A stretch of 41,248 nucleotides of DNA from an uncultured delta proteobacterium. GTDB lineage: Bacteria; Myxococcota_A; UBA9160; JAFDET01. Positions within the stretch are counted from its first letter, which is position 1; every line of letters begins with the position of its first letter. Shown here piece after piece: positions 1 through 8,910 of this stretch. The notes beneath the pieces were generated by a model that had not been told where the DNA came from, searched no databases, and saw only the letters and a list, made by a program, of their open reading frames with translations. Made by a program: the position numbers and the translations under genes. The DNA is taken from positions 1-41,248 of the forward strand of contig CAMYOO010000020.1 of assembly GCA_947260035.1 (NCBI GenBank), in the 5' to 3' direction.

Positions 1-190
1 GCCCATGGCCCGCAAGCGCCGCGCCCGGTGCAAGGCGACAACTCCTCGCAGCCCCACCCGGATCGCACGCAGGCCACGCCCATGGCCCGCAAGCGCCGCC
101 CCGGGTACACGGCCACAGCTCCTCGCAGTCCCACCCGGAACGCACGCAGGCCACGCCCATGGCCCGCAAGCGCCGCCCTCGGTGCGTGGC
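1..190. repeat. 77-bp tandem repeat, about 2.5 copies visible, running off the left window edge
   Basis: GCCCATGGCCCGCAAGCGCCGC recurs at 1, 78 and 155 (period 77). Copies 1 and 2 are near-identical over the full 77 bp; copy 3 decays after about 35 bp. The period is not a multiple of 3. Confidence 0.9.
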
Positions 191-252
191 CAATCCCGTG
201 GGCTGAGCGGCGCGCGCAGTGAGCCGAAGGCGAGCGAAGAGGCTCGGCCGCC

Positions 253-1356
253 CTAGCTAGGCCGCGGACGTCCGACGAAGCCGCCCACCCAGGTGGCGAA
301 GGCGAACACGGCGGTGACGGGCAGCAGCGCCAGCTCGGTCTTGCGCACGCCGAGCAGCGCGCGGCGCTTCCACAGGCCGCGCGCCTCCGCAGCCCACCAC
401 AGGAAGGGAAACGCGAGAGCCGGCGCGCCGAAGCCGGAAAGCGCCGCCGTGACGCCGAAGGCCAGCGCCGCAACGCCGCCATGCAGGGTCACCTGGCCCA
501 CGTAGCCGGCCGGGCGCTGCTCGAACACGACGCTGTTCCAGCGCAGGTGACGGCGCATGGAGGCCCGCCAGCCGGCGTCGTCGAGCATGTGCTCCAGCAT
601 CAGCGGCACGAACTCGAGCCGGTAGCCGGCCTCCTCGACGTGGCGCGCCATCCAGTAGTCGTCGCCACAGACGTCGAGCAGCGCTTCCAGCCCGCCCGCC
701 TTCGCCAGCGCCTCGCGCCGCACCACCAGGCTGGCGCCCAGCCCGAAGTGCAGCCCCTGCACCTCCAGCGCCATGGCGACGCTGGGCAGGAAGTACGTGT
801 TGGTGATCTGTGCATCCACCCGGCTGGCGTGGCTCAGCCCCGGAACGCTCCGGTACGGGAACGTCACCAGGCCCACGTCGCCGTCCTTGAAGGGGCGCAC
901 CGCGCGCTCGATGTAGTCCGGGGGTACACGAACGTCGGCGTCGGAGAAGGCCAGGATGTCGGCGGGGACGCCCTCGGCCATCTGGATCAGATTGGCCATC
1001 TTACGGTTCAGGCCTTCCGGGCCCGGATCCACGCGAAGCTCGGTGGGCGGCTTTTCCCCGGCGCGGGACAGCGCCTGCCGCACGTCGTCGACGGCCGGAT
1101 CGTCGGCGTCGGCCACGCCCAGCACCACACGCGTCCTCGTAGGTGCGGCGGCCTGCCACAGGCTCTCCAGGCAGGGCTCCATCCAGGGCCCGCTGCCCTT
1201 GAGGGGCCGCAGGGCCGCTACCTCGCCGCTGGGCGGCACGGGCTCGGCTCCCAGCTCCGGGGCACCCAGACGCCGATCCACGGCCCGCAGCGAGAGTGCC
1301 CGGTAGGCCAGGCAGGCCAGAAGCCAGGCGCCGAGCACCATCAGGACGACATTCAT
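253..1356 (-). CDS. hpnI: Hopanoid biosynthesis-associated glycosyltransferase HpnI (GT2, ceramide glucosyltransferase-like)
   Basis: N-terminal TM segment, GT2 motifs (VLGVADADDPA, FSDADVRVPPDY), C-terminal membrane helices; directly follows hpnJ and hpnK. ATG at 1354-1356 overlaps the hpnK stop. Confidence 0.85.
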   Translation of the reverse strand: MNVVLMVLGAWLLACLAYRALSLRAVDRRLGAPELGAEPVPPSGEVAALRPLKGSGPWMEPCLESLWQAAAPTRTRVVLGVADADDPAVDDVRQALSRAGEKPPTELRVDPGPEGLNRKMANLIQMAEGVPADILAFSDADVRVPPDYIERAVRPFKDGDVGLVTFPYRSVPGLSHASRVDAQITNTYFLPSVAMALEVQGLHFGLGASLVVRREALAKAGGLEALLDVCGDDYWMARHVEEAGYRLEFVPLMLEHMLDDAGWRASMRRHLRWNSVVFEQRPAGYVGQVTLHGGVAALAFGVTAALSGFGAPALAFPFLWWAAEARGLWKRRALLGVRKTELALLPVTAVFAFATWVGGFVGRPRPS

Positions 1357-2198
1357 CGTTCCCTCACTTCCCGGTGGCCCAGATCCCGAGTGCCCGCCAG
1401 ACGGTACCCGGAAGCCTCTAGCGCCGCTCGGACGTCCGGATCGCACAAGGCCTCCAGCTCCCGGGGGCCCGCCTCGCCGGCGACATCAGGATGAGTATAG
1501 ACCTCCACCGTAATCCCGCCGAGCCGCGGCAGCAGCCTCAGCCACTCCTGGCGATCCATGCGGCCGGTGGCCCTCAAGCCCGCAATCCGGTCCGGCCCAC
1601 GCGCATCCCCGTGGGCCAGCACGCGGCGGTTGCGGCGCGCCAGCAAGGAGAAGGCCCAGGCGATGAGCTCGCCCAGGGCACCCTCGCCCCCTCGCCGCGC
1701 TACGCGCGGATCTTCTTCCACCAGGCGCACCCACGGAACCTTGTGGTCGTCCATGCAGCGCGCGATCAGATCGAAGAGGAACGGGTGCATGTGCAGGTGG
1801 TGGTGGCCGTCCACGTGATCGAAGGGCAGTCCCGTGTCGGCGTAGCGCTGGAACTGCGCGCGGATCTCGCGCTCCAGCTGGTCGCGGCGCCGGCGCCAGA
1901 AGAGGGCGTGGGCAATCCCGGTGGGCCCGGGACGCGACGCCAGGCGCCCGTCCCCGTTCACGAGATCCGGGATCGTCTCGGGCGGGCTGGCCGGGCGGGC
2001 ATCGCAGAACACCAGGTGCAGGCCGGTCGAGAGACCGGGGTTGCGGCGGGCCAGCGCCACGGCCTCGTCGAAAGCAGCGCCGGTCACCATCAGGCTGGCG
2101 CTGGTGAGGATGCCGTGGGTGTGGGCGCGAACGATGGCTTCGTTGACACTGGGACTGGCGCCGAAATCGTCGCCCGTCACGACGAGCCGGCGTGTCAC
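1353..2198 (-). CDS. hpnK: Hopanoid biosynthesis-associated HpnK, YdjC-like carbohydrate deacetylase
   Basis: Starts VTRRLVVTGDDFGASPSVNEAI; HVDGHHHLHMHP metal-binding motif; GTG start 2196-2198 overlaps the hpnJ stop (GTGA). Confidence 0.88.
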   Translation of the reverse strand: MTRRLVVTGDDFGASPSVNEAIVRAHTHGILTSASLMVTGAAFDEAVALARRNPGLSTGLHLVFCDARPASPPETIPDLVNGDGRLASRPGPTGIAHALFWRRRRDQLEREIRAQFQRYADTGLPFDHVDGHHHLHMHPFLFDLIARCMDDHKVPWVRLVEEDPRVARRGGEGALGELIAWAFSLLARRNRRVLAHGDARGPDRIAGLRATGRMDRQEWLRLLPRLGGITVEVYTHPDVAGEAGPRELEALCDPDVRAALEASGYRLAGTRDLGHREVRER

Positions 2199-3637
2199 GC
2201 CGATCGGTTCGCGCGCTCGTGTCTTCGCTTCGCCATGAACGAGAAGAACTCCCAGCCCTCTCGCAGGCGCCGCTTCATGACCTCGCGATCCCGCAGCATG
2301 TCGCGCACGATGCGCAGGATCGGTCCGCGTCGGAGATAGTACTCGCGGTAGAAGCGCTCCAGCTCCTCGTGGATCGTCTCGCTGTCCAGGTCGTCGTAGG
2401 AGAGGACGGCTTCCTGGATTCCCTCGCCCTGGATCAGCTCCCCTTGGCGGGCCTGGGGAAGCCAGCCGTTCTCCATCGCCTGACGGTAGAGCTCGGTTCC
2501 CGGATAGGGCGCAGCCAGAGAGACCTGAAGGCTGTAGGGATCCGCCTTCTTGGCGAAGGCCATGGTCTCCTCGATGGTCTCGCGCGTCTCGCCCGGCAGA
2601 CCGAGGATGAACGTGCCGTGGATCAGGATGCCGAGCTTGTGGCAGTTCTTCGCAAACTCGAGCGCCCCTTCCAGCTTGATGCCCTTGCGGATGTTGTTGA
2701 GGATCTGCTGGTTGCCGGACTCGAACCCCACCAGCAGCAGCCGCAGGCCGTTTTCCTTGAGGATCTTGAGCGTCTCGTAGGGGACGTTGGCCTTGGCGTT
2801 GCAGGACCAGGTGATCCCCAGCTTGCCCAGGCCGCGCGCGATCTCCTCGGCCCTGGGGCGGTCGTCGGTGAAGGTGTCGTCGTCGAAGAAGAACTCTTTC
2901 ACGTGCGGAAAGAGCCGCTTGGCGTGAGCCATCTCGGCGATCACGTTCTCCGCGCTGCGCGTGCGGTAGAGATGACCGGCAATGGTCTGGGGCCACAGGC
3001 AGAAGCTGCAGCGGCTGCGACAACCGCGGCCGGTGTAGAGCGATACGTAGGGGTGCTGCAGGTAGCCGATGAAGTAGCGCTCCACCTCCAGGTCCCGGGC
3101 GTACACGTCGGTCACCCAGGGGATGGCGTCCAGGTCGTGGATGGGCCCGCGATCCTTGTTGCGCACCAGGGTTCCGTCGGGCGCGCGCCAGACGATGCCT
3201 TCCACCTCGTCGAAGGGGCGGCCCTCGGCGATTTCCTTGACGGCGTAGTCGAACTCCCCGGTGGTGACGAAGTCCACCGCCGGCGCCGTGTGCATGGTCT
3301 CGTCGGGCAGCACCATGGTGTGCGAGCCGACCAGGCCCACGCGCAGGCGGGGATTCGCCTCCTTCATGCGGGCGGCGGTCTTGCTGTCCTGGGCCAGGGA
3401 AGGCGTGGACGTGTGCAGGATCAGAAGCTCGAACTCGGGCGCCCGCGCGACCACATCGTCGATGCTGAGGTCGTGGGGCGGCGCGTCGATGAGCACGCTG
3501 TCGGGCACCAGAGCCGCCGCCTGGGCGAGCCACGTGGGGTACCAGAAGGAGCGGATCTCCCGTCGAGCCTGGTAACGAGCCCCCGCCCCGCCGTCGAAGC
3601 CTTCGAAGGACGGGGGATTGAGAAACAGGGTCCTCAC
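2195..3637 (-). CDS. hpnJ: Hopanoid biosynthesis-associated B12-binding-type radical SAM protein HpnJ
   Basis: VRTLFLNPPSFEGFDGGAGARYQARREIRSFWYPTWLA; radical SAM CxxxCxxC (GRGCRSRCSFCLWPQ); GTG start at 3635-3637 overlaps the upstream stop (GTGA). Confidence 0.88.
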   Translation of the reverse strand: MRTLFLNPPSFEGFDGGAGARYQARREIRSFWYPTWLAQAAALVPDSVLIDAPPHDLSIDDVVARAPEFELLILHTSTPSLAQDSKTAARMKEANPRLRVGLVGSHTMVLPDETMHTAPAVDFVTTGEFDYAVKEIAEGRPFDEVEGIVWRAPDGTLVRNKDRGPIHDLDAIPWVTDVYARDLEVERYFIGYLQHPYVSLYTGRGCRSRCSFCLWPQTIAGHLYRTRSAENVIAEMAHAKRLFPHVKEFFFDDDTFTDDRPRAEEIARGLGKLGITWSCNAKANVPYETLKILKENGLRLLLVGFESGNQQILNNIRKGIKLEGALEFAKNCHKLGILIHGTFILGLPGETRETIEETMAFAKKADPYSLQVSLAAPYPGTELYRQAMENGWLPQARQGELIQGEGIQEAVLSYDDLDSETIHEELERFYREYYLRRGPILRIVRDMLRDREVMKRRLREGWEFFSFMAKRRHERANRSA

Positions 3638-4428
3638 GGAGTGCCCGGTGTGGCCTCGGAAGGTACGGCGCGCGGCCGATCGGGAACGGGCATCGGGTTC
3701 TCGACCCAGGGACGGTCGAGCTCGCCCGGGCGCAGCCACTTGGCCACGAACTGGAAGTCGATGGCGATGCCCGAGAAGAAGCGAATGATCCCGGGAGCGC
3801 CCAGGATGCCCATCAGCTTGCCCATGAATGCGCGGCTCACGGCGCGGTGCGCCTTGGCCTCAGCCCGGCGCGCGCGGCGCAGCTCACTGCGCACCTCGTC
3901 GGCGTGGCCGGCCTCGGCCAGCGTGTTGAGCTCTTCCGTGGAGAAGGAGACGTGGCGGATCTCGTCTTCGTGAATCTCGCGCAGGACCTCGACCGTGGCG
4001 GGATCCGCGGCCAGGTCCGTCAGCAGCCCCTCCATCTCGGCGCAGGCGCGCTCTTCACCGGCCTTGCAGCCGACCAGGAAGCGGATCAGCTCGCTGGTAG
4101 TGAAGGGCTCCGGCTCCTCGAGCCGCTCCATGGGGATGCCCATGGCGTAGCGCCGTACGAACTGCTCGTAGTCCAGCTCGGGGGGAAGCGGCTGCGGCTT
4201 GACGCCGAGCTGCTTCTCCAGGTGGCGGCCGAAGATGCGGGCGTGGCGGTTCTCCTCGGCGAAGTGCCGGTAGATCTTCCGCGCGAGCACCGGATCGGTC
4301 ACATGCGCCGCGGCCTTGTCCAGACCCACCGCGCTGTCGGCTTCACCCACGGCGAGCGAGTTCATCAGGAACGCGCGCGCCTCGTCGTTCTCGAGGATCT
4401 TCCGGAAGAAGCTTCGTCGGCTAAGCAT
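3634..4428 (-). CDS. Ferritin-like diiron-carboxylate protein
   Basis: Helical protein with Glu + ExxH twice: VGEADSAV, EENRH, KAGEERACAE, EDEIRH. First gene of the hpnJKI operon. Confidence 0.8.
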   Translation of the reverse strand: MLSRRSFFRKILENDEARAFLMNSLAVGEADSAVGLDKAAAHVTDPVLARKIYRHFAEENRHARIFGRHLEKQLGVKPQPLPPELDYEQFVRRYAMGIPMERLEEPEPFTTSELIRFLVGCKAGEERACAEMEGLLTDLAADPATVEVLREIHEDEIRHVSFSTEELNTLAEAGHADEVRSELRRARRAEAKAHRAVSRAFMGKLMGILGAPGIIRFFSGIAIDFQFVAKWLRPGELDRPWVENPMPVPDRPRAVPSEATPGTP

Positions 4429-4583
4429 GCGCTCAACTACCCCCCAACGCTTTCCCGAAGCAGGATCTTCATGGCCCCTTCAGGATGAAGGGAACCCAAA
4501 GCCCCCGCCTGCGCCGCATTCTACAAATACGAGCGCGGTTTGGCCCACTTTCTGCGCCATTTTCGCGACACCCGATTGGCCCG

Positions 4584-4598
4584 GTTTCGTCACGAAAC
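4584..4598. promoter_or_regulatory. Perfect 7-1-7 palindrome GTTTCGT-C-ACGAAAC, candidate operator in the leader of the ferritin-like/hpnJKI operon
   Basis: Perfect inverted repeat in the roughly 330-bp non-coding interval 4429-4756. Confidence 0.35.
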
Positions 4599-4756
4599 GG
4601 ACGGCCCTCATGGCACCCCGATGCTCCCCTGTGGGAACTCCTCCACCCCCCGGCGAGAGGCCCGAAGTTGACGTTTGCTGCGCCAGATTCAAGCCCCAAC
4701 CCCGGGGAATCATAGACCCCAGGGGGAAAAGAGCAACAAGATCGTGGCGTTTGTGT

Positions 4757-5314
4757 CTACCTTGCCGGCCGGTGAGGAGTCGCCCCGCGGCCCGCGGCCA
4801 GCCGAATCGACGCGAAGAAGCGCTCCAGCGCCGGGCGCCCGGCCTCGCTCCTGGCCCGGCCATGGAAGACGTAGAGCGTGCGGCCCAGCAGGAAGGCCTG
4901 GAGCCGGCCCTCGCCCAGGCCCTCCTCCGGGTCCCGATCCCGATACCCCACCTCCCGGCCGCTCTGGGCGTCAATCTCCACCTCCTCGAACGAGGTCTCC
5001 TGGCGATCCCCTGCGGCCAGCAGCTCTTTGCGCACGTTGCGGTAGATCCCATCGCGCGCGGCGAACCAGAGCGCCACCCGAGGCAGCCGGGTCCAGGTGA
5101 CCCAGAAGCCCACGTCCGGCGTCTCCACGATGTACTCGTGCTCCTCCACCCGGCCCGCGATCGTCCGATTCGATGACCGCTCATAGCGGGGGGTTGCGGG
5201 CAGGCGCACCGAAAAGTCCGTCTCCTGCGGCTGCAGCAGGACCCACCCCTCCCCAGCCGCAGGGGCTACCGGCGCGAGCGAGAGCAGGACCAGGGCTGTC
5301 AGGATCACCCGCAC
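4757..5314 (-). CDS. Exported protein of unknown function
   Basis: GTG start, signal peptide VRVILTALVLLSLAPVAPAAGEG followed by about 160 aa; ORF joined to the 3' end of the thiolase region. Confidence 0.65.
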   Translation of the reverse strand: MRVILTALVLLSLAPVAPAAGEGWVLLQPQETDFSVRLPATPRYERSSNRTIAGRVEEHEYIVETPDVGFWVTWTRLPRVALWFAARDGIYRNVRKELLAAGDRQETSFEEVEIDAQSGREVGYRDRDPEEGLGEGRLQAFLLGRTLYVFHGRARSEAGRPALERFFASIRLAAGRGATPHRPAR

Positions 5315-5328
5315 TCGTGCAGCTGGGC

Positions 5329-6471
5329 TCAGGCCACCTTCTCCAGCACGTGGATGGCGCAAGCGCTGCCCAGACCGATCACGTGGGTCAGCCCGTGCTG
5401 CGCCCCCTCGACCTGGCGCTTGCCCGCCTCTCCACGCAGGTGCGTGGACACCTCGTAGATGTTGGCGATGCCCGTAGCGCCGAGCGGATGTCCCTTGGAG
5501 AGCAGCCCGCCGGAGACGTTGACCGGCACGCGGCCCCCCAGGGCGGTCTCGCCCTCGTCGATCAGGCGCCCGGCCCCACCGTCGGGGCACAGGCCCAGGT
5601 TCTCGTAGTGGAGGATCTCGGCCGTGGCGAAGCAGTCGTGGAGCTCCACCAGATCGATGTCTTCGGGGCCCACGCCGGCCATGTCGTAGGCAGCCTTGGC
5701 CGCCAGCCGGGTGCAGGTGTTCACGTCGGGCATGACCAGGTCGCGCTCCTGCCAGGGATCGCTGGTCAGCACCGACGCCTTCACGCGCACGGCGCGGCCC
5801 ATGCCCAGCTCCTTGGCCTTCTTCTCGGAGGCCAACACCGCGGCCGCCGAGCCGTCGACGTTCACCGAGCACATCAGCTTGGTGTTGGGGTAGGCGATCA
5901 TCTCGGCGTTCATGACCTGCTCGAGGGGTGTCTCGATCTGGTACATGGCCTTCGGGTTGAGCGTCGAGTGGTGGTGGTTCTTGACCGACACCTTGGCGAA
6001 CTGCTCGAAGGTCGTGCCGTACTTGCGGCTGTGCTCCATCCCGGCCTCGGCAAAGACCGCGGGCATCAGCCCGGAGCCCAGCAGCCCCTCCTTGGGAATG
6101 CCCTTGCCGCCACCGCCACCGCCCAGCAGCCCCTTGCCCATCTGCTCGACACCGACGGCCAGCACCAGGTCGTAGACTCCGGCCTTGATCGAGAGCCAGG
6201 CGTCGCGGAAGGCCGTGGCGCCGGTGGCGCAGGCGTTGGCGCAATTGACCACCGGGATCCCGGTCTGACCGATCTCCTGAAGGACGCGCTGCCCGACCAT
6301 GGCACCGGCCTGATACAAGTTGCCCGACCACATGGCCTGGATGTCCCGGATGGAGACGCCGGCGTCGTCCAAGGCCAGGTTCGCCGACTCGGCGGCGATC
6401 TGGGGAACGGTGCGCTCGGGGAAGCGCCCGAACTTGATCATGTCGGTTCCAAGGATGTAGACGTCGCTCAT
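5329..6471 (-). CDS. Thiolase / SCP-x-type acetyl-CoA acyltransferase
   Basis: NACATGA (Cys active site region), GGLLSKGHPLGATG, LVELHDCFA; paired with a DUF35 protein. Confidence 0.9.
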   Translation of the reverse strand: MSDVYILGTDMIKFGRFPERTVPQIAAESANLALDDAGVSIRDIQAMWSGNLYQAGAMVGQRVLQEIGQTGIPVVNCANACATGATAFRDAWLSIKAGVYDLVLAVGVEQMGKGLLGGGGGGKGIPKEGLLGSGLMPAVFAEAGMEHSRKYGTTFEQFAKVSVKNHHHSTLNPKAMYQIETPLEQVMNAEMIAYPNTKLMCSVNVDGSAAAVLASEKKAKELGMGRAVRVKASVLTSDPWQERDLVMPDVNTCTRLAAKAAYDMAGVGPEDIDLVELHDCFATAEILHYENLGLCPDGGAGRLIDEGETALGGRVPVNVSGGLLSKGHPLGATGIANIYEVSTHLRGEAGKRQVEGAQHGLTHVIGLGSACAIHVLEKVA

Positions 6472-6482
6472 GTGGCGCTCCC

Positions 6483-6917
6483 CTAGGCCGCGTCAGCGGG
6501 CTGAAAGAAGTAACTGATGTAGGCGTTGCCCTCTTTGTCCTTGCGGCCCAGGGCGTCCTTGTAGACCACCTCGACGGGCATCCCGAAGCGGATCTTCTCG
6601 GGATCCGGGTCGACGCCGATCAGGTTGCCCTTCACCGTGCCGCCGCCGTCGAGATCCACGATGGCCGAGATGTAGGGCGTCTCGATCCCGGGAAACGAGC
6701 GGTGCACGATCGAGTAGACATAGAGCGTGCCGCGGTTCGAGAGGCGCACGGGCTCGAACGGGTCGCGGGCGCTGCACTTCGAGCACTGGCCCCGCTCGCC
6801 CAGGTAGATGGCGGAGCAGGCCTTGCACTTCTGGCCCTCGAGGTACGGGTCGCCTTCCGCCGGGAGCTTCAGGTAGTCGACCGCCGGGAGCGGCCCTTGG
6901 GGCGTTTCGTCAGACAT
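6483..6917 (-). CDS. Zn-ribbon OB-fold (DUF35) protein, thiolase partner
   Basis: CKACSAIYLGERGQCSKC zinc ribbon followed by OB-fold; 11 bp upstream of the thiolase gene. Confidence 0.9.
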   Translation of the reverse strand: MSDETPQGPLPAVDYLKLPAEGDPYLEGQKCKACSAIYLGERGQCSKCSARDPFEPVRLSNRGTLYVYSIVHRSFPGIETPYISAIVDLDGGGTVKGNLIGVDPDPEKIRFGMPVEVVYKDALGRKDKEGNAYISYFFQPADAA

Positions 6918-7059
6918 GTCGGGGGGTTCCTTCGAGTTTCGATCCGCAAATCAACCTCGCCGAGGATGCAGGCACGCGCCAGGGCTGTCAACGGACGCCC
7001 GGATGGGTCAAGCCGGCATGCGGGGAGGCCGAAACGGTGTACACGACTCGGGGTAAGAC

Positions 7060-7752
7060 ATGAAGATCGTGGGACTTGCGGCAATGGGTTGCTTCCTCTT
7101 CATGGGGATCCTGGTGGGCACCCGGCTGCTCCTGCTGTCACGCCGAACGCGCGACCCCTTCAGCGCCGTAGCCCGGCTCCCGGCCCTGCTGGGCACCAGC
7201 CTGGGGGACGTGTTCTTCGCCATCGGCATGACGACCACCGCCGCGGGTGTCGGATTGATGTATGCGTTCACGTGGCGGGTCTTCCGGCCGAGCCAGGCCT
7301 GGGCCGGAGTCGTGGTGACGCTCGGAACCCTCGCCGCCGCGGCCCTGTGCGCGGGGCTGCAGATCTCGACCCACGGCGTCAGCGCGCTGGAAGAGGTGCT
7401 GCCTCTCGCGCGGCCCTGGACCATCGGAGTCACCCTGACCCTGGGCGGCGCCTTCGCCTGGACGGCCCTCGAGGGCCTGCTCTACCACGAGAAGCTGCTC
7501 CGCCGGCAAGCGCTCGGCTTGGCCGACCCGGTGGTCGCAAACCGCGTCTGGCTGTGGGGCATGTCGGGAGTCGGCGCCACGCTGATGCTGGTCGCCGTTT
7601 CCTGGTTCGCCTGGCGCGGCGCCCTGGTCCTGCACGACCCAATGGCGCTGCTGGCCACGGCCGGCGCGGGTCTGGCCACCGGCGTGTGCTGGTACCTGGC
7701 CTTCCTGCCGCCGGATGCCTACTTAGCCTGGATCCAGCGCCGGGCCGCCTGA
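7060..7752 (+). CDS. Multi-pass membrane protein of unknown function
   Basis: 230 aa with several hydrophobic helices; ATG start; divergent from the DUF35 gene. Confidence 0.65.
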   Translation: MKIVGLAAMGCFLFMGILVGTRLLLLSRRTRDPFSAVARLPALLGTSLGDVFFAIGMTTTAAGVGLMYAFTWRVFRPSQAWAGVVVTLGTLAAAALCAGLQISTHGVSALEEVLPLARPWTIGVTLTLGGAFAWTALEGLLYHEKLLRRQALGLADPVVANRVWLWGMSGVGATLMLVAVSWFAWRGALVLHDPMALLATAGAGLATGVCWYLAFLPPDAYLAWIQRRAA

Positions 7753-7759
7753 AGCCCCG

Positions 7760-7963
7760 TCAGGCCCGACGCTCAGGCATCAGCACCCACAGGATCACGT
7801 AGGCCAGGATGCCGGGGAACGCCGCCGAGAGCAGCGACACCAGCACGTAGAGGATGCGTACGCTGGTCGGGCTCCAGCCCAGCCAATCGGCGATGCCCCC
7901 ACACACCCCCGCGATCATGCGGTTGTCCGTCGAACGTTGGAGTCCTTTGCGCGGCTCGGTCAC
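7760..7963 (-). CDS. PspC domain protein (67 aa)
   Basis: GTG start; KGLQRSTDNRMIAGVCGGIADWLGWSPTSVRILYVLVSLLSAAFPGILAYVILWVLMPE is a typical PspC domain. Confidence 0.88.
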   Translation of the reverse strand: MTEPRKGLQRSTDNRMIAGVCGGIADWLGWSPTSVRILYVLVSLLSAAFPGILAYVILWVLMPERRA

Positions 7964-8013
7964 GGTCGCCTCCTTCCGCGCCGTACTACGCGCGGGCCGG
8001 GGAAACGGTTCAG

Positions 8014-8910
8014 TCAGCGGAACCAGCCCTCGCGCTCGTCGAGGCCTTCCTGGATCAGGTTCCGGATCGAGTCCTTCACCACGTCCACGCGCTCCTCGAT
8101 GGCCGCGTCCTCGTCGTTCGGGTCTCCCTCGAAGCTCAGGGGCTCGCCGAAGTGAAGCCGGAACTTCACCGGCAGGGGCACGATGGCCAGCGGGCCCAGC
8201 CACGGGAACGTCAGGGTGATGGGCAGCGCCGGTGCGCCGACCAGCTTTCCCAGCGCCTCCACCCGCGCCAGCCCGGGCGACTGCTCCTCTGCACCGACGA
8301 TGCCCACCGGCACGATGGGCGTCTGCGTCTCCATGGCCAGGCGCATGAATCCCAGCCCGAAGCGCTGGAGCTGGTAGCGCTTGCGATACGGCTTGAGGAA
8401 GCCCCGCTCGCCCTCGGGGAACACCATGATCGCCTCTTCGCGCTCCAGCAGCTGCACGCAGTTGCGCGGCGTTCCCACCACCGACCCCAGGCGGTGCATG
8501 AACACGTTGAAGAACGGAATGCGCGGCAGGTAGTACTCGCCCATGCCGCGCACCAGCCGCGGCGGCTCGTGGTCGAGGAAGAGCGACGTGCCCAGCATGG
8601 CGCCATCGAAGGCGAAGGTGTTGCCCGCGTGGTTGGCGATCAGCAACACGCGCCCCTCGGGCACGCGCTCGATCCCCGAGACCTCGCAGCGCAGCCAATG
8701 GCGGTAGATCACCGCCATGCTGAGCAGCAACGAGCGCGCGTACTCCGGATCCAGACCGAACGGGTCGAAGCCGTACTCGTTGAGCCGGTTGTGCAGCCGT
8801 CCGAGCCGGGCCTCCACATCATCGCGCAGCGTGGCCAGAGGCGCGGGCAGAGGCCAGCGCCAGCCCCGCATGCCCCGGGTCGCGCGCGGAACGAGTGCCC
8901 GGTCGCTCAT
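8014..8910 (-). CDS. Lysophospholipid acyltransferase (PlsC/LPLAT family)
   Basis: NHAGNTFAFDGAML (NHx4D) and FPEGERGF motifs; ATG overlaps upstream stop (ATGA 8907-8910). Confidence 0.85.
   Translation of the reverse strand: MSDRALVPRATRGMRGWRWPLPAPLATLRDDVEARLGRLHNRLNEYGFDPFGLDPEYARSLLLSMAVIYRHWLRCEVSGIERVPEGRVLLIANHAGNTFAFDGAMLGTSLFLDHEPPRLVRGMGEYYLPRIPFFNVFMHRLGSVVGTPRNCVQLLEREEAIMVFPEGERGFLKPYRKRYQLQRFGLGFMRLAMETQTPIVPVGIVGAEEQSPGLARVEALGKLVGAPALPITLTFPWLGPLAIVPLPVKFRLHFGEPLSFEGDPNDEDAAIEERVDVVKDSIRNLIQEGLDEREGWFR

Noticed and set aside
5-256. Arg-rich MARKRRARCK... ORF over the 77-bp repeat
   Set aside because: The repeat period is 77, so each copy is read in a different frame; there is no sign of selection for protein.
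481-1494. Long plus-strand ORF (337 aa) opposite hpnI
   Set aside because: Antisense to a clearly recognisable gene; low-complexity His/Gly/Arg composition typical of GC-rich shadow ORFs.
2192-3973. 593-aa plus-strand ORF opposite hpnJ
   Set aside because: Antisense shadow of hpnJ and the ferritin-like gene; no recognisable domain.
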